Assembly: GCF_003269065.1 (NCBI RefSeq)
Contig: NZ_QLTA01000013.1
Span: 1 to 64,000 of the forward strand
Origin: Paracidovorax anthurii
GTDB lineage: Bacteria; Pseudomonadota; Gammaproteobacteria; Burkholderiales; Burkholderiaceae_C
DNA length: 64,000 nt
Direction: 5' to 3'
Below are positions 17,461 to 28,704 of this stretch, piece after piece (position 1 is the first letter of the stretch; each line of letters starts with the position of its first letter). The notes under the pieces are model-generated. The model was not told the origin of the DNA. It did not search any database and was given only the letters and a program-made list of their open reading frames with translations. Position numbers and translations under genes: made by a program.

Positions 17461-17498
17461 CAAGGGCTAGGGCTTGAGAGGGCACTAGCCCTTGTTTA
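17461..17498 (+). terminator. Terminator-like stem between rplT and pheS
   Basis: CAAGGGCTAG (17461-17470) pairs with CTAGCCCTTG (17485-17494), followed by TTTATTT. It lies 27 bases before pheS, so it may reduce, rather than stop, transcription into pheST. No Phe-rich leader peptide was found in front of it. Confidence 0.65.
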
Positions 17499-17524
17499 TT
17501 TCTCCGTAACGATAAAGAGTTGGT

Positions 17525-18577
17525 ATGAACGAGCTGGATTCCTTGGTAGAAGCCGCGCGGCAGATGTTTGCGCAAGCGATCACTCCCGCTGATTTGGAAA
17601 ACGCCAAGGCGCAGTTTCTCGGCAAGGCGGGGAGAGTCACGGAGCTCATGAAGGGGTTGGCCCAACTGCCTGTGGAAGAGAAGAAGTCACGCGGTGCTGC
17701 GGTGAACATGGCCAAGCAGGCCATTGAAGTTGCGCTCAACGAGCGGCGGCAGGAACTGGCCGACATGGAATTGCAAGTCCAATTGAAAGCCGAGGCGTTG
17801 GACGTGACGCTGCCTGGAAGGCAAAGAGGGCAGGGCGGTCTGCATCCTGTATCGCTGACGTTGGAGCGGATTGAAGGTATTTTCGGATCCATGGGGTTTG
17901 ATGTGGCCGATGGACCGGAGATTGAGTCCGATTGGTTCAATTTCACCGCATTGAATACCCCTGAAGACCATCCCGCGCGATCTATGCATGACACCTTCTA
18001 TGTAGAAGGTGGCTCAAAGTCGGCGCCCAACCTGTTGCGGACCCATACCAGCCCCATGCAGATCCGGCACGCTGTACAGCATGTCAAAAAGTACCGAGCC
18101 CTGCTGGATGCGGGGCAATCCATGCCAGAGATTCGTGTGATTGCTCCGGGACGTACCTATCGCGTGGATAGCGATGCAACCCATTCACCCATGTTTCACC
18201 AGTGCGAGGGTCTTTGGATTGGCGAAAGTGTGAGTTTCAAGGATTTGAAAGTCGTATTCACGGACTTTTGCCGCACATTTTTCGAAAGCAGTGATTTGGT
18301 GTTGCGCTTTCGACCAAGCTTTTTTCCTTTCACTGAGCCCAGTGCGGAAATTGATATCCAGTTCCAGACTGGCCCATTGGCTGGGCGTTGGCTGGAGGTG
18401 GCAGGTTCGGGGCAGGTTCATCCGAATGTGGTACGCAATATGGGGCTGGATCCCGAGAAGTACATTGGGTTTGCTTTTGGCATGGGGCCCGACCGGCTCA
18501 CGATGTTGCGCTACGGCGTGAATGATCTTCGCCTCTTCTTTGATGGTGATATCCGGTTTCTCTCGCAATTCCAGTAA
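17525..18577 (+). CDS. pheS: Phenylalanyl-tRNA synthetase alpha subunit
   Basis: 350 residues. Together with PheT it forms the alpha2-beta2 enzyme that charges tRNA-Phe; the alpha subunit holds the catalytic class II core. Seen: N-terminal coiled coil (residues 1-90), [34 protein letters not shown] (motif 2 region), [19 protein letters not shown], and the C-terminal motif 3 [14 protein letters not shown]. Start ATG 17525 follows AAGAG. Only 78 bases separate it from pheT. Confidence 0.98.
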   Translation: MNELDSLVEAARQMFAQAITPADLENAKAQFLGKAGRVTELMKGLAQLPVEEKKSRGAAVNMAKQAIEVALNERRQELADMELQVQLKAEALDVTLPGRQRGQGGLHPVSLTLERIEGIFGSMGFDVADGPEIESDWFNFTALNTPEDHPARSMHDTFYVEGGSKSAPNLLRTHTSPMQIRHAVQHVKKYRALLDAGQSMPEIRVIAPGRTYRVDSDATHSPMFHQCEGLWIGESVSFKDLKVVFTDFCRTFFESSDLVLRFRPSFFPFTEPSAEIDIQFQTGPLAGRWLEVAGSGQVHPNVVRNMGLDPEKYIGFAFGMGPDRLTMLRYGVNDLRLFFDGDIRFLSQFQ

Positions 18578-18655
18578 CGCTGTGTCCGATTTATTAGGTG
18601 CTGCCGATGTTTAGTGTTTCTCGGTGGCTGCCTGCTATCCCTTTCCCATCCAACT

Positions 18656-21097
18656 ATGCAATTTCCTGAATCCTGGTTGCGTGAATTTTGCAATCCTCCC
18701 ATCTCTACCGCGGAATTGGCCGAGACTTTGACCATGGCAGGATTGGAGGTTGAAGAACTGGTGCCCGTTGCCCCTCCGTTTCATCACATCGTGGTCGGGG
18801 AAATCAAGGAGGCAATCCAGCATCCCAACGCTGATCGCTTGCGGGTTTGCCAAGTGGATGTAGGGCAGGCGAACCTGCTCAATATCGTGTGCGGAGCACC
18901 CAACGCGCGCGTCGGCATCAAGGTTCCATGTGCCTTGGTAGGGGCTGAGTTGCCTCCAGGGGAAGATGGCAAGCCTTTTGTCATCAAAGTTGGCAAGCTC
19001 CGGGGTGTAGAAAGCCAGGGCATGCTGTGCTCGGCTCGGGAACTCAAGCTGTCCGTAGACCATGATGGTTTGCTGGAGTTGCCTTTGGATGCTCCCGTCG
19101 GACAGGATGTCCGAGTCTGCTTGCAGCTCGACGACACGCTATTCACGCTGAAACTCACCCCCAATCTGGCCCATGCCCTCAGCGTGTATGGCATTGCCAG
19201 AGAGGTCTCTGCGCTGACAGGGGCACCTCTTCGTCAGCCTGTTTTCCCTGTAGTGCCAGTGGATCTAGAAGATGTCGTACCCGTCAAGATCAGCGCGCCT
19301 GACCTGTGTGGGCGTTTTTCGGGACGGGTCGTACGCAATGTCAACACGTGCGCAGCCACTCCCCGCTGGATGCTTGATCGCCTGGCGCGCTGTGGGCAGC
19401 GTGGTGTTTCACCCTTGGTGGATATTTCCAACTATGTGATGTTTGAGTTGGGGCGGCCTTCGCATATTTTTGATCTGGAAAAAATCCATGGTGGATTGGA
19501 TGTGCGTTGGGGGCGCAAGGGTGAGCAGCTGAAGCTGCTCAATGGCAGCAGCGTGGAAGTAGATGATCAAGTGGGCGTCATCGCTGATGATCGCCAGGTG
19601 GAATCTCTGGCGGGGATCATGGGGGGCGATACCACAGCCGTCTCCGATGTCACGCGACACATCTATATCGAAGCTGCATTCTGGTGGCCCAGGGCGATTG
19701 CTGGGCGTTCGCGCAGGTACAACTTTTCAACCGATGCCGGTCATCGGTTCGAGCGCGGAGTGGATCCGGAATTGACGGTGGAGCACATAGAGCGCATCAC
19801 CCAATTGGTGCTGGAGATTTGCGGTACGCCGGAGACCGTCTGCGGACCGCTTGACGATCAGCGTGTGAATCTCCCGGAACCTCAGCCTGTGACGTTGCGT
19901 GTGGATAGGGCGTCCAAAGTCATTGGCATGCCGCTCACATTGGCGCAGTGTGTGCAGGCACTTGGTCGATTGGGTCTTTCGCTCAAGCAAGACGAAGGGA
20001 GTGTGACCGTATATCCACCATCCTATCGTTTCGATATTGCCATCGAGGAGGACTTGATCGAGGAGGTCGCTCGGATGGTGGGATACAACCAGCTACCGAC
20101 CACGCCTCCGGTCGCGCCCATCACGCCAAAGCTGCAGCGTGAGGAACTTCGTAGTCCATTTGCGGTGCGCCGGGCGTTGGCAGCATGCGGCTATCAAGAA
20201 ACCATTAATTTCAGCTTTGTGGATGCCCGTTGGGAGCAGGAGCTGGCTGGAAACGCCGATCCAATCCGATTGTTGAATCCAATTGCAAGTCACATGAGCG
20301 TGATGCGCTCTTCCTTGCTGGGCTCGCTGTTGCAGGTCGTGAAATTCAATGTGGACCGCAAGGCGCAAAGAGTTCGTGTGTTCGAGCTGGGGCGCGTATT
20401 TTTGCGTGACGGCAGTGTGAAAGATACCGACACAACGGTAGATGGATTTTCTCAGCCGATGCGAATTGCCGGTATGGCATACGGTTTCGGAGATGCCTTG
20501 CAGTGGGGGCGAAAAGAGCAGCCTGTCGATTTCTTTGATGCAAAAGGGGATGTTGAGGCGCTGCTTGCGCCGCGCAAGGCTGCATTCGAGCCGGCCGTGC
20601 ATCCGGCAATGCACCCGGGGCGTTGTGCGCGCGTTGTGATGGATGGCCGGGACATTGGTTTCGTCGGAGAGTTGCATCCACGGTGGCGTCAAGCTTGGGA
20701 TTTGGCGCAAGCTCCCGTGATGTTTGAATTGGAGTTGAATGCGGTGCAGCAACGGGACGTTCCGCGGTTCAAGTCCGTTGGGAAGCAGCAAGCCGTAGAA
20801 CGTGATATCGCGATTGTGGTAGCTGAGCGTGTAACCTGTGCCGAGGTCATGCGGGTGATCGAATCTGCTGTGCCCCCCACACGCCTGCGCTCTGCCATCT
20901 TGTTCGATGTTTTCCGCATGAGGTCAGGCAAGGATGGCGAAGTCACTGCGGGAGGCTTGGCATCTGGCGAAAAGAGTTTGGCGGTGCGTCTTTCCTTGAG
21001 TGACGATGCCGCAACCTTGACCGATGGGGAGGTTGAGGCATCGCTACAGGCCGTACTGAATCAACTGACTCAACAGCTCGGTGCGAGGTTGCGGTGA
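18656..21097 (+). CDS. pheT: Phenylalanyl-tRNA synthetase beta subunit
   Basis: 813 residues, typical bacterial length. Seen: [21 protein letters not shown]-like tRNA-binding domain (about residues 40-150, [12 protein letters not shown]), B3/B4 editing domain, the B5 domain, a class-II-like inactive core, and a C-terminal ferredoxin-like anticodon domain ([16 protein letters not shown]). The beta subunit binds tRNA and edits mischarged Tyr. ATG 18656 matches the usual N-terminus; the 14 extra codons of the longer frame are not conserved. The stop overlaps the ihfA start. Confidence 0.97.
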   Translation: MQFPESWLREFCNPPISTAELAETLTMAGLEVEELVPVAPPFHHIVVGEIKEAIQHPNADRLRVCQVDVGQANLLNIVCGAPNARVGIKVPCALVGAELPPGEDGKPFVIKVGKLRGVESQGMLCSARELKLSVDHDGLLELPLDAPVGQDVRVCLQLDDTLFTLKLTPNLAHALSVYGIAREVSALTGAPLRQPVFPVVPVDLEDVVPVKISAPDLCGRFSGRVVRNVNTCAATPRWMLDRLARCGQRGVSPLVDISNYVMFELGRPSHIFDLEKIHGGLDVRWGRKGEQLKLLNGSSVEVDDQVGVIADDRQVESLAGIMGGDTTAVSDVTRHIYIEAAFWWPRAIAGRSRRYNFSTDAGHRFERGVDPELTVEHIERITQLVLEICGTPETVCGPLDDQRVNLPEPQPVTLRVDRASKVIGMPLTLAQCVQALGRLGLSLKQDEGSVTVYPPSYRFDIAIEEDLIEEVARMVGYNQLPTTPPVAPITPKLQREELRSPFAVRRALAACGYQETINFSFVDARWEQELAGNADPIRLLNPIASHMSVMRSSLLGSLLQVVKFNVDRKAQRVRVFELGRVFLRDGSVKDTDTTVDGFSQPMRIAGMAYGFGDALQWGRKEQPVDFFDAKGDVEALLAPRKAAFEPAVHPAMHPGRCARVVMDGRDIGFVGELHPRWRQAWDLAQAPVMFELELNAVQQRDVPRFKSVGKQQAVERDIAIVVAERVTCAEVMRVIESAVPPTRLRSAILFDVFRMRSGKDGEVTAGGLASGEKSLAVRLSLSDDAATLTDGEVEASLQAVLNQLTQQLGARLR

Positions 21098-21450
21098 TGT
21101 GGAATGGGAGTGGTGATTTGTTGGAACTGACCGTGGAGAGCTTGGAAACGCCTGCGCTGACCAAGGCGCAGCTCGCCGATCTGCTGTTCGATCAGATTGG
21201 ATTGAATAAGCGTGAGTCCAAGGACATGATCGACGCGTTTTTCGATCTGATTGCCCAGCGGCTGATCGATGGGCACGACGTCAAGATTTCGGGGTTTGGA
21301 AATTTCCAGATTCGTACGAAAGCGCCGCGCCCTGGTCGAAATCCGCGGACAGGCGAAGCCATTCCCATTCAGGCGCGTCAGGTGGTCACCTTCCATGCCA
21401 GCAGCAAGCTCAAGGAGCAGATTCAGAATGGCGGAAATGCGGGGTCCTAA
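21097..21450 (+). CDS. ihfA: Integration host factor alpha subunit
   Basis: 117 residues. Seen: [23 protein letters not shown], then [22 protein letters not shown] and the DNA-inserting arm [14 protein letters not shown] with its intercalating Pro, closing with [12 protein letters not shown]. With IhfB it bends DNA sharply. ATG 21097 overlaps the pheT stop by one base; a GTG at 21094 is an alternative. It has about ten residues more at the N-terminus than the E. coli protein. The pheT-ihfA link is conserved in proteobacteria. Confidence 0.96.
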   Translation: MWNGSGDLLELTVESLETPALTKAQLADLLFDQIGLNKRESKDMIDAFFDLIAQRLIDGHDVKISGFGNFQIRTKAPRPGRNPRTGEAIPIQARQVVTFHASSKLKEQIQNGGNAGS

Positions 21451-21565
21451 GTTGACGAGTGCTTTGTATCGAAAGATATGTTGGTAGCTTTCGTGACTTT
21501 CCGCTGGTCTGTTCGTCAGCCCTGAAGTACGCTTTCTCGTTCACCAGTCTCTTCAAGTGCGTCCT

Positions 21566-21988
21566 ATGGGCACTCTGCTTCCTCTCATTCCTGCCAAGCG
21601 GTACTTCACGATTGGAGAGGTCGCAGAGTTGTGTGGCGTGAAGCCCCATGTGTTGCGCTATTGGGAGCAGGAATTCACCCAGTTGCGACCTATGAAGCGG
21701 CGCGGCAATCGCCGCTACTACCAGCATCATGAGGTGTTGATGATCCGCCGCATTCGTGAGCTCTTGTACGACCAAGGCTTCACGATCAGCGGTGCGCGGA
21801 ATCGGTTGCAGGAACCAGAAATCCTGCAGGTTGTGGACCCCGGGCCAGAGCAGGAGGATGTGGATGCGCCGCTTCAAGGGGACGGTGTTGCCGGGGTGGC
21901 GGGGGCTGACGTTCAGGCTTCTAACGCATCCTCGGTAGACCTGCTTCGCAAAGAATTATTGGAAATTCGTGCACTTTTGTCTGAGTAG
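21566..21988 (+). CDS. MerR-family transcriptional regulator (after ihfA)
   Basis: 140 residues. Seen: YFTIGEVAELCGVKPHVLRYWEQEF (about residues 13-37), the MerR winged helix with RYWE, followed by RRYYQHHEVLMIRRIRELLYDQGFTISGA. The C-terminal third is low-complexity and acidic, with no Cys pair for metal. This MerR is found just after ihfA in most betaproteobacteria; its effector is unknown. ATG 21566 is preferred; a GTG at 21557 would add three residues. A proline tRNA gene follows after 30 bases. Confidence 0.88.
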   Translation: MGTLLPLIPAKRYFTIGEVAELCGVKPHVLRYWEQEFTQLRPMKRRGNRRYYQHHEVLMIRRIRELLYDQGFTISGARNRLQEPEILQVVDPGPEQEDVDAPLQGDGVAGVAGADVQASNASSVDLLRKELLEIRALLSE

Positions 21989-22018
21989 TGATTTTTCGAT
22001 ATACAATCTAAGTCTTGT

Positions 22019-22095
22019 CGGCGTGTAGCGCAGCCTGGTAGCGCACTTGCATGGGGTGCAAGGGGTCGCGAGTTCGAATCCCGCCACGCCGACCA
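22019..22095 (+). tRNA. tRNA-Pro (anticodon GGG)
   Basis: 77 bases with CCA encoded. Acceptor stem CGGCGTG/CACGCCG, D-loop with AGCGCAGCCTGGTAGCGC, anticodon stem around loop ATGGGGT with GGG anticodon, and T arm GTCGCGAGTTCGAATCCCGCC-like. Reads CCC and CCT Pro codons. Placed after the MerR gene, followed by a terminator. Confidence 0.96.
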
Positions 22096-22101
22096 TTTAT
22101 A

Positions 22102-22142
22102 AAAAAAGGGCTGCAGTGTAAAAGCTGCAGCCCTTTGTGCTT
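22102..22142 (+). terminator. Terminator after tRNA-Pro
   Basis: AAAGGGCTGCAG (22105-22116) pairs with CTGCAGCCCTTT (22125-22136), flanked by A7 on the left and TTT-rich sequence on the right. It starts about ten bases after the tRNA CCA end. Confidence 0.8.
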
Positions 22143-22197
22143 TATCCGTCGATGGATGGTGCGGCACATCGATGTCGTGAATAACCGGTGGTTGGGT

Positions 22198-22225
22198 TTG
22201 AGGCTCGGGCGGCTAAGGCTACAAT
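22198..22225 (+). promoter_or_regulatory. Candidate promoter of carAB
   Basis: TTGAGG (22198-22203), 16 bases, TACAAT (22220-22225). It stands about 120 bases before carA. No PyrR or pyrimidine leader peptide was recognised in the spacer. Confidence 0.45.
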
Positions 22226-22346
22226 TGGAGGCTTTCCCGCAAAAACGTCGCCCGGCCGCAACCAAAGCAATCCCTCTATAAAAAGCAGTCTCCAGGAGCT
22301 TGCCTTCTGAGGACTCCGGGCGACCCGCAACCATTCGGAGAACCCA

Positions 22347-23510
22347 GTGCTTTTGTCTCTCAAGGGATCCTTCCCGCCCGCCATTCTGGCGCTCGCAGAC
22401 GGCACGGTCTTTATTGGTCACTCGATCGGCGCCGTGGGCACCACGGTGGGTGAGGTAGTGTTCAACACTGCAATCACCGGCTACCAGGAAATCCTTACAG
22501 ACCCCAGTTATTGCCAGCAGATTGTCACGTTGACGTATCCGCATATTGGTAACTATGGCGTCAATGGTGAGGACATCGAGGCCGAAAAGATCCATGCCGC
22601 AGGTCTCATCATCAAGGACTTGCCTCTTCTGGCCAGTAATTTCCGCAGCACCGAAACCTTGTCGGACTACTTGGTGCGCGAAAAGACCGTGGCAATTGCC
22701 GGCATTGATACGCGTAAGCTCACCCGCATCCTGCGGTCCAAGGGGGCGCAAAATGGTGCGATCCTCGGCTTGCCTGCAGGAGAAGCTATTACTCCGTCAC
22801 GGATCCAAGAGGCAGTGGCTGCCGCGAATGCGGCACCCAGCATGAAAGGCTTGGACCTCGCTCAGCTCGTAAGCACCACCAAGTCCTATATTTGGGAGCA
22901 GACGGAGTGGAGGCTGGGTTCAGGATACGGCACTCAGAAGGCCGCGCGCTTCCACGTGGTGGCGTACGACTATGGAGTGAAGAAGAACATTCTTCGCATG
23001 TTGGCCGAGCGTGGCTGCAAGATCACCGTCGTGCCTGCCAAGACCCCTGCTGCGGAGGTGCTGGCCATGAACCCGGATGGCGTGTTCCTTTCCAATGGCC
23101 CTGGTGATCCGGAGCCATGCGAATACGCTATCCAATCGGTGCGGCAGATCATCGAGGCCAAAGTGCCGATGTTCGGGATTTGTCTGGGTCACCAGATCAT
23201 GGCACTCGCCTCCGGAGCCAAGACGTTCAAGATGGACAACAGCCATCATGGCGCAAATCATCCGGTCAAGGATCTGGATACCGGGCGCGTCAGCATCACC
23301 AGCCAAAACCATGGATTTGCCGTGGATGCGGTCTCGCTGCCGTCAAACCTGCGTGCCACGCACATCAGCTTGTTTGATGGCACTTTGCAAGGGTTGGAGC
23401 GCACGGATAGGCCAGCTTTCTGCTTCCAAGGTCACCCCGAAGCCTCGCCGGGGCCGCACGATATCGCTTACCTGTTTGATCGCTTCACTGCGCTGATGGA
23501 GAAGAAGTAA
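22347..23510 (+). CDS. carA: Carbamoyl-phosphate synthase small subunit (GTG start)
   Basis: 387 residues. It hydrolyses glutamine and passes ammonia to CarB for carbamoyl phosphate, used for arginine and pyrimidines. Seen: N-terminal domain [34 protein letters not shown], and the C-terminal class I glutaminase with GICLGHQ (Cys279) and [10 protein letters not shown] (His and Glu). The start is GTG 22347 with CGGAGAA upstream. Stop TAA overlaps the carB ATG by one base. Confidence 0.97.
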   Translation: MLLSLKGSFPPAILALADGTVFIGHSIGAVGTTVGEVVFNTAITGYQEILTDPSYCQQIVTLTYPHIGNYGVNGEDIEAEKIHAAGLIIKDLPLLASNFRSTETLSDYLVREKTVAIAGIDTRKLTRILRSKGAQNGAILGLPAGEAITPSRIQEAVAAANAAPSMKGLDLAQLVSTTKSYIWEQTEWRLGSGYGTQKAARFHVVAYDYGVKKNILRMLAERGCKITVVPAKTPAAEVLAMNPDGVFLSNGPGDPEPCEYAIQSVRQIIEAKVPMFGICLGHQIMALASGAKTFKMDNSHHGANHPVKDLDTGRVSITSQNHGFAVDAVSLPSNLRATHISLFDGTLQGLERTDRPAFCFQGHPEASPGPHDIAYLFDRFTALMEKK

Positions 23511-26500
23511 TGCCCAAGCGCATAGATCTCAAATCGATCCTCATCATTGGAGCCGGCCCGATCATCATCGGTCAGGCCTGCGAGTTTGACTACTCTGGTG
23601 TCCAGGCATGCAAGGCATTGCGCGAGGAAGGCTACAAAGTCATTCTGATCAACAGCAATCCTGCAACGATCATGACCGACCCCGCAACGGCAGATGTCAC
23701 TTACATCGAGCCCATCACGTGGCAGACGGTCGAGAAAATCATCGCCAAGGAGCGTCCGGATGCGATCTTGCCGACCATGGGCGGGCAGACGGCACTGAAT
23801 TGCGCGCTCGATTTGTGGCGCAATGGCGTGCTGCACAAGTACAAGGTGGAGCTGATTGGAGCTACGCCAGAAGCTATTGACAAGGCCGAGGATCGGCTGA
23901 AGTTCAAGGATGCCATGACCCGGATCGGGCTGGGCTCCGCGCGATCGGGTATCGCCCACTCCATGGAAGAAGCCTGGTCGGTGCAAAAGAATGTGGGATT
24001 TCCCACAGTGATTCGCCCCAGTTTCACTTTGGGGGGTACGGGGGGCGGGATTGCCTATAACCCGGAGGAGTTCGAATCTATCTGCAAGCGTGGACTGGAG
24101 GCTTCGCCTACCAATGAGTTGCTGATCGAGGAGTCACTCCTCGGCTGGAAAGAGTACGAGATGGAAGTGGTCCGGGACAAGAAGGACAACTGCATCATCG
24201 TGTGCTCCATTGAAAACCTGGATCCGATGGGTGTTCATACAGGCGACTCGATCACAGTAGCACCCGCGCAGACGCTGACGGACAAGGAATACCAGATCAT
24301 GCGCAACGCCTCTCTCGCCGTACTGCGTGAGATCGGCGTGGACACCGGGGGCTCCAATGTGCAGTTCTCGGTGAATCCGAAGGACGGGCGAATGATCGTG
24401 ATCGAGATGAATCCGCGCGTCTCTCGCTCTTCGGCACTCGCCTCCAAGGCCACGGGTTTCCCCATCGCCAAGGTTGCAGCCAAGCTTGCCGTGGGCTACA
24501 CGCTGGACGAACTCAAGAACGACATCACGGGAGGAGCTACGCCTGCGTCTTTCGAACCCTCGATCGACTATGTGGTCACCAAGATTCCGCGCTTTGCGTT
24601 CGAGAAGTTTCCAGCAGCCGACAGTCGCCTGACAACGCAGATGAAATCTGTCGGAGAGGTGATGGCCATGGGGCGTACCTTCCAAGAGTCTTTCCAGAAG
24701 GCCTTGCGCGGGCTGGAGGTGGGCGCGGACGGGATGAACGAGAAGACCCAGGATCGGGAGTTGCTTGAAAAGGAACTGGGTGAGCCTGGGCCTGAGCGCA
24801 TCTGGTATGTTGGGGATGCATTTGCGATGGGGCTATCGGTCGACGAGGTGCATGATCTCACCAAGATCGACAAGTGGTTCCTTGTCCAGATCGAGGAAAT
24901 CGTGAAGATCGAACTCGAACTGGATCGACTGGCTGCCGAAAAGGGCGATGTAGCTCTTGCTGCGCTAGATGCAGACACGCTGCGTGCCCTCAAGAAGAAG
25001 GGATTCTCTGATCGTCGGCTGGCCAAGCTTCTGAAGGTTTCCGAGAAGGCTGTGCGCGAAGTACGGCGCTCGTTGAATGTGCGCCCGGTCTACAAGCGCG
25101 TAGACACTTGTGCTGCTGAATTCGCCACCAATACCGCGTACATGTACTCGACCTACGAGGACGAGTGTGAGGCAGATCCATCGGACAAGAAAAAGATCAT
25201 GGTGTTGGGCGGTGGTCCGAATCGCATCGGGCAAGGGATCGAGTTCGACTACTGCTGCGTGCACGCTGCCCTGGCCATGCGCGAGGATGGTTACGAAACC
25301 ATCATGGTCAACTGCAATCCAGAGACCGTGTCGACCGATTACGACACGTCTGATCGTCTCTATTTCGAGCCCCTCACACTGGAGGATGTGCTGGAAATCG
25401 TGGATAAGGAAAAGCCTGCGGGCGTGATCGTGCAATACGGTGGTCAGACACCACTCAAGCTGGCCTTGGGGTTGGAGGCCGAGGGCGTGCCGATCATCGG
25501 CACCAGCCCGGACATGATCGATGCTGCGGAAGATCGCGAGCGTTTCCAGAAACTGCTGAATGACTTGGGCCTGCGGCAGCCACCCAACGCCACGGCAAGA
25601 ACGGAATCCGAAGCGCTGGAGAAAGCTGCGGCACTGGGCTATCCACTGGTGGTTCGTCCCAGCTATGTGCTGGGTGGCCGCGCGATGGAAATCGTGCATG
25701 AGCAGCGCGATCTTGAGCGTTACATGCGCGAGGCCGTAAAGGTCAGCAATGACTCTCCTGTTCTTTTGGATCGTTTTCTGAACGATGCGATCGAATGTGA
25801 TGTGGACTGCCTGCGCGATCCCGAAGGGAAGGTTTTCATCGGTGGCGTGATGGAGCACATCGAGCAGGCTGGTGTGCATTCCGGCGACTCGGCTTGCTCG
25901 CTGCCGCCTTACTATTTGAGCAAGACCACGGTTGATGAGCTCAAGCGCCAAACCCAGGCCATGGCGGAGGGTTTGAATGTGGTCGGTCTCATGAATGTCC
26001 AGTTTGCCATTCAAGAAGTGGAAGAGGGCGGTACGAAGCGTGATGTGATCTATGTGCTTGAAGTCAATCCGAGAGCTTCGCGCACGGTGCCGTTCGTTTC
26101 GAAAGCAACGGGTATCCAGCTTGCCAAGGTGGCAGCGCGTTGCATGGTGGGGCAATCGCTGGAGTCTCAGGGGATTGAGCGTGAAGTGACGCCGCCTTAT
26201 TTCAGTGTGAAAGAAGCGGTGTTCCCCTTCGTCAAGTTCCCTGGGGTGGACACCATTCTGGGCCCTGAGATGAAGTCCACCGGTGAAGTCATGGGTGTTG
26301 GCAAAACCTTCGGTGAGGCATTCGTTAAGAGCCAGCTCGGTGCGGGAACCAAGTTGCCGACTTCGGGCAAGGTGTTCCTGACGGTCAAGAATGGGGATAA
26401 GCCACGCGCCGTGGCGATCGCCAGAGAGTTGGCTGTGATGGGGTTCGAGCTTGTCGCAACCAAGGGCACGGCCGCCTCGATCGCTGAGGCAGGAGTGCCT

Positions 26501-26767
26501 GTAAAAGTGGTCAATAAGGTAACCGAGGGCCGGCCTCATATCGTTGACATGATCAAGAACGATGAGATCGTGATGGTCATCAATACGGTGGAAGAGCGCC
26601 GCAACGCGATTGCCGATTCGCGCGCGATTCGCACCAGTTCGTTGCAGGCGCGGGTAACCACCTTCACCACTATTTTTGGGGCAGAAGCTGCGGTAGAGGG
26701 GATGAAGCACTTGCAAAGTCTGGATGTGTACTCGGTGCAGGAGCTGCACGCACAACTACTCGCCTGA
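23510..26767 (+). CDS. carB: Carbamoyl-phosphate synthase large subunit
   Basis: 1085 residues in the canonical two homologous halves. Each half has the ATP-binding opening ([20 protein letters not shown] near residue 12 and [17 protein letters not shown] near 565) and an ATP-grasp domain ([23 protein letters not shown]); the C-terminal MGS-like domain with [12 protein letters not shown] binds allosteric effectors. It makes carbamoyl phosphate from bicarbonate, ammonia and two ATP. Coupled to carA by a one-base overlap. A terminator follows. Confidence 0.98.
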   Translation: MPKRIDLKSILIIGAGPIIIGQACEFDYSGVQACKALREEGYKVILINSNPATIMTDPATADVTYIEPITWQTVEKIIAKERPDAILPTMGGQTALNCALDLWRNGVLHKYKVELIGATPEAIDKAEDRLKFKDAMTRIGLGSARSGIAHSMEEAWSVQKNVGFPTVIRPSFTLGGTGGGIAYNPEEFESICKRGLEASPTNELLIEESLLGWKEYEMEVVRDKKDNCIIVCSIENLDPMGVHTGDSITVAPAQTLTDKEYQIMRNASLAVLREIGVDTGGSNVQFSVNPKDGRMIVIEMNPRVSRSSALASKATGFPIAKVAAKLAVGYTLDELKNDITGGATPASFEPSIDYVVTKIPRFAFEKFPAADSRLTTQMKSVGEVMAMGRTFQESFQKALRGLEVGADGMNEKTQDRELLEKELGEPGPERIWYVGDAFAMGLSVDEVHDLTKIDKWFLVQIEEIVKIELELDRLAAEKGDVALAALDADTLRALKKKGFSDRRLAKLLKVSEKAVREVRRSLNVRPVYKRVDTCAAEFATNTAYMYSTYEDECEADPSDKKKIMVLGGGPNRIGQGIEFDYCCVHAALAMREDGYETIMVNCNPETVSTDYDTSDRLYFEPLTLEDVLEIVDKEKPAGVIVQYGGQTPLKLALGLEAEGVPIIGTSPDMIDAAEDRERFQKLLNDLGLRQPPNATARTESEALEKAAALGYPLVVRPSYVLGGRAMEIVHEQRDLERYMREAVKVSNDSPVLLDRFLNDAIECDVDCLRDPEGKVFIGGVMEHIEQAGVHSGDSACSLPPYYLSKTTVDELKRQTQAMAEGLNVVGLMNVQFAIQEVEEGGTKRDVIYVLEVNPRASRTVPFVSKATGIQLAKVAARCMVGQSLESQGIEREVTPPYFSVKEAVFPFVKFPGVDTILGPEMKSTGEVMGVGKTFGEAFVKSQLGAGTKLPTSGKVFLTVKNGDKPRAVAIARELAVMGFELVATKGTAASIAEAGVPVKVVNKVTEGRPHIVDMIKNDEIVMVINTVEERRNAIADSRAIRTSSLQARVTTFTTIFGAEAAVEGMKHLQSLDVYSVQELHAQLLA

Positions 26768-26789
26768 CGTGTCGTTTTGCGTCATTGGC

Positions 26790-26886
26790 CTGAACTCTGG
26801 CAGGAGAGTTCAGTTCGGTTGACGCAAAGACGGCATAATTTATGAGTGACTGAACCAAGACCGCCGCGCGGCAACGCGCGGCGGTT
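26790..26886 (+). terminator. Two stems after carB
   Basis: First stem CTGAACTCT (26790-26798) with AGAGTTCAG (26805-26813), loop GGCAGG, no T run. Second stem CCGCCGCGCG (26861-26870) with CGCGCGGCGG (26875-26884), then TTT. The second is probably the carB terminator. Confidence 0.6.
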
Positions 26887-26980
26887 TGCTTTTGGGCGTT
26901 TCTGGAGAACCTTCATGAAGAGGGCTCTGGCGCCGGTAAGCCGCGTGTATCGCGCGGAATTGAACGTGGAGACTGATTCA

Positions 26981-27457
26981 ATGGCAACCATTCCCATTAC
27001 CAAGCGTGGCGCTGAGAAGCTCAAGGAAGAGTTGCACCGCCTCAAGACCATCGAACGACCCTCAGTCATCAACGCGATTGCCGAAGCGCGGGCCCAGGGG
27101 GATTTGAGCGAGAACGCAGAGTACGAAGCCGCTAAAGATCGTCAGGGCTTCATCGAGGGCCGTATTCAAGAGGTGGAGGGCAAGCTGTCGGCCGCCCAGG
27201 TCATTGATCCTTCGCAGTTGGATGCTGGCGGTAAAGTCGTTTTTGGTGCGACGGTGGATCTGGAGGACGAGGACGCAGGCGATCAAGTGACGTACCAGAT
27301 CGTTGGTGAGGATGAGGCCGATTTGAAGCAGGGCCTTATCAATGTTTCTAGCCCCATTGCCCGCGCACTCATAGGCAAGGAGGAGGGCGATACTGCGGAG
27401 GTTCAAGCTCCAGGTGGCTTGCGCCGCTATGAAGTAGTGGGTGTGCGCTATCTTTGA
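26981..27457 (+). CDS. greA: Transcription elongation factor GreA
   Basis: 158 residues, exact family length. Seen: [18 protein letters not shown], coiled-coil tip with [20 protein letters not shown] (the acidic tip D and E that reach into the polymerase channel), and the C-terminal FKBP-like fold with [16 protein letters not shown]-type sequence. It rescues backtracked RNA polymerase by transcript cleavage. ATG 26981 was chosen by family start; GGAG lies about nine bases upstream. Confidence 0.97.
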   Translation: MATIPITKRGAEKLKEELHRLKTIERPSVINAIAEARAQGDLSENAEYEAAKDRQGFIEGRIQEVEGKLSAAQVIDPSQLDAGGKVVFGATVDLEDEDAGDQVTYQIVGEDEADLKQGLINVSSPIARALIGKEEGDTAEVQAPGGLRRYEVVGVRYL

Positions 27458-27497
27458 TAGCGTGTTGGAGCCAAAAGCAACCGGAAAGCCCTATTTG

Positions 27498-27911
27498 ATG
27501 CGCGAACGATTGCCTGTGTTGCTGGCTGCTCTCTGGTGGGGCAGTCTATCGGCGATTGGTTTCATTGCCGTGCCCATGTTGTTCGTGCATATGCCCACAC
27601 CGGCAATGGCTGGAAACATGGCGGCGCGCCTGTTCGAAGCGCAAACGCACGTTTCGGTCGTTTGCGGCGTTCTACTCCTGTTGCTCTCAACCCGAAAGGA
27701 GACTGCTCATCAAGAAGATTGGGCGAGGGCGACGATGGCGTATGTCATCGGTGGCCTCTTGCTGTCGTTGCTTGTGCAGTATGGGGTCGCTCCACGGATC
27801 ATGGCCAGAGCCAACTTGAAAATCTGGCACAGCGTTGGCACGGTGATGTATGCCTTGCAATGGGGGTGTGCATTGCTCATCCTTTGGCGCACATCGATCA
27901 CCAAGAAATAA
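27498..27911 (+). CDS. DUF4149 membrane protein
   Basis: 137 residues with four predicted membrane helices (about residues 6-27, 45-60, 75-92, 110-130). Seen: LLAALWWGSLSAIGFIAVPMLF at the first helix and RIMARANLKIWHSVGT before the last, features of the DUF4149 family often found just after greA. Function unknown. Start ATG 27498 is internal to the longer frame, chosen because a helix begins right after it; the spacer to greA is 40 bases. Confidence 0.8.
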   Translation: MRERLPVLLAALWWGSLSAIGFIAVPMLFVHMPTPAMAGNMAARLFEAQTHVSVVCGVLLLLLSTRKETAHQEDWARATMAYVIGGLLLSLLVQYGVAPRIMARANLKIWHSVGTVMYALQWGCALLILWRTSITKK

Positions 27912-27950
27912 CTGCGGGAAGCGGTCCGCATGACTTGTGCGGACGCCCCC

Positions 27951-28703
27951 TCACTCTTTCCAATGCTCGGCGACCCAGAGGGCCGGCTCAATGTGGCGAA
28001 AGCGTCGATTGCGGCGACCTGCCTGCGCATCAGGTGGATTGCACTCCCCGTGGAAGACTACGATCTTTGCTCCTGCAGGAATGACTGGGGGGCGCCAGTA
28101 GTTGGTCGGCCATTTGGGGATGCTGTGGTATTTGAAGCTTGGGCACCATTCGGCAGGCCAGTAAGTGAGCTTGCCTTGTCGATGCAGAAAATCTGAGAGG
28201 TACGCTTGCTCATTGCGAAAACGAGTGCGAACGGATTCGAAGTGCTTGCGGAAATGCTCCAGAACATCTGGATGTGCTCCCAGTTCGAATCTGTATACCG
28301 ATGAATTGCCGGTGATCCTCCAGGGACGCTTGTAATCATGAATGATGAGGAACTCTCCACGTTCAGCGAAGAATTCATCCAATCCGCCAACGACGACTAC
28401 ATCGACGTCTAGAAAAAGCGCTGTGCCGCGCAGGCCGTGCAGATCTGCGCTGAAGGTGGCCAGTTTGGTCCAGCCTCTTTCGGGGATGCCTTTGGGCAGC
28501 TCAAGGGGGGGGATGGGAAGGCATTCCACTTCGGCGCGCACGCCTTGTGAGTCGTCCGTGAGGCAGATAAAGCGAAATGGACCACTCAAATGCCTGCGCA
28601 CCATGGCATAGAGTCGATTGACGTATTCGGGGCCGTATTTGCTGCCCCACTTCATGCAAATGACATGGCGCTGCTGAGGCGGCGTGGCTGCGGGGGGAAT
28701 CAT
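27951..28703 (-). CDS. Glycosyltransferase-like protein (DxD type)
   Basis: 250 residues, no membrane helix. Seen: HVICMKWGSKYGPEYVNRLY at the N-terminus and the metal-binding FLDVDVVVVGGLDEF (DVD at 99-101), typical of retaining GT-A sugar transferases, then an acidic-aromatic C-terminal part (WPAEWCPSFKY). It could add a sugar to lipid A, LPS core or protein; acceptor unknown. Start ATG 28703 comes one base after the yhbY stop, so the two are co-transcribed. Confidence 0.75.
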   Translation of the reverse strand: MIPPAATPPQQRHVICMKWGSKYGPEYVNRLYAMVRRHLSGPFRFICLTDDSQGVRAEVECLPIPPLELPKGIPERGWTKLATFSADLHGLRGTALFLDVDVVVVGGLDEFFAERGEFLIIHDYKRPWRITGNSSVYRFELGAHPDVLEHFRKHFESVRTRFRNEQAYLSDFLHRQGKLTYWPAEWCPSFKYHSIPKWPTNYWRPPVIPAGAKIVVFHGECNPPDAQAGRRNRRFRHIEPALWVAEHWKE

Positions 28704-28704
28704 G

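Noticed and set aside
17421-17524. Phe-rich leader peptide for pheST
   Set aside because: Searched for in analogy to thrS; no short frame with several Phe codons stands before the stem at 17461.
24965-26755. 596-codon open frame antisense to carB
   Set aside because: It is a mirror of the carB reading frame caused by high GC; its translation is His/Arg/Leu rich with no domain, and carB is certain.
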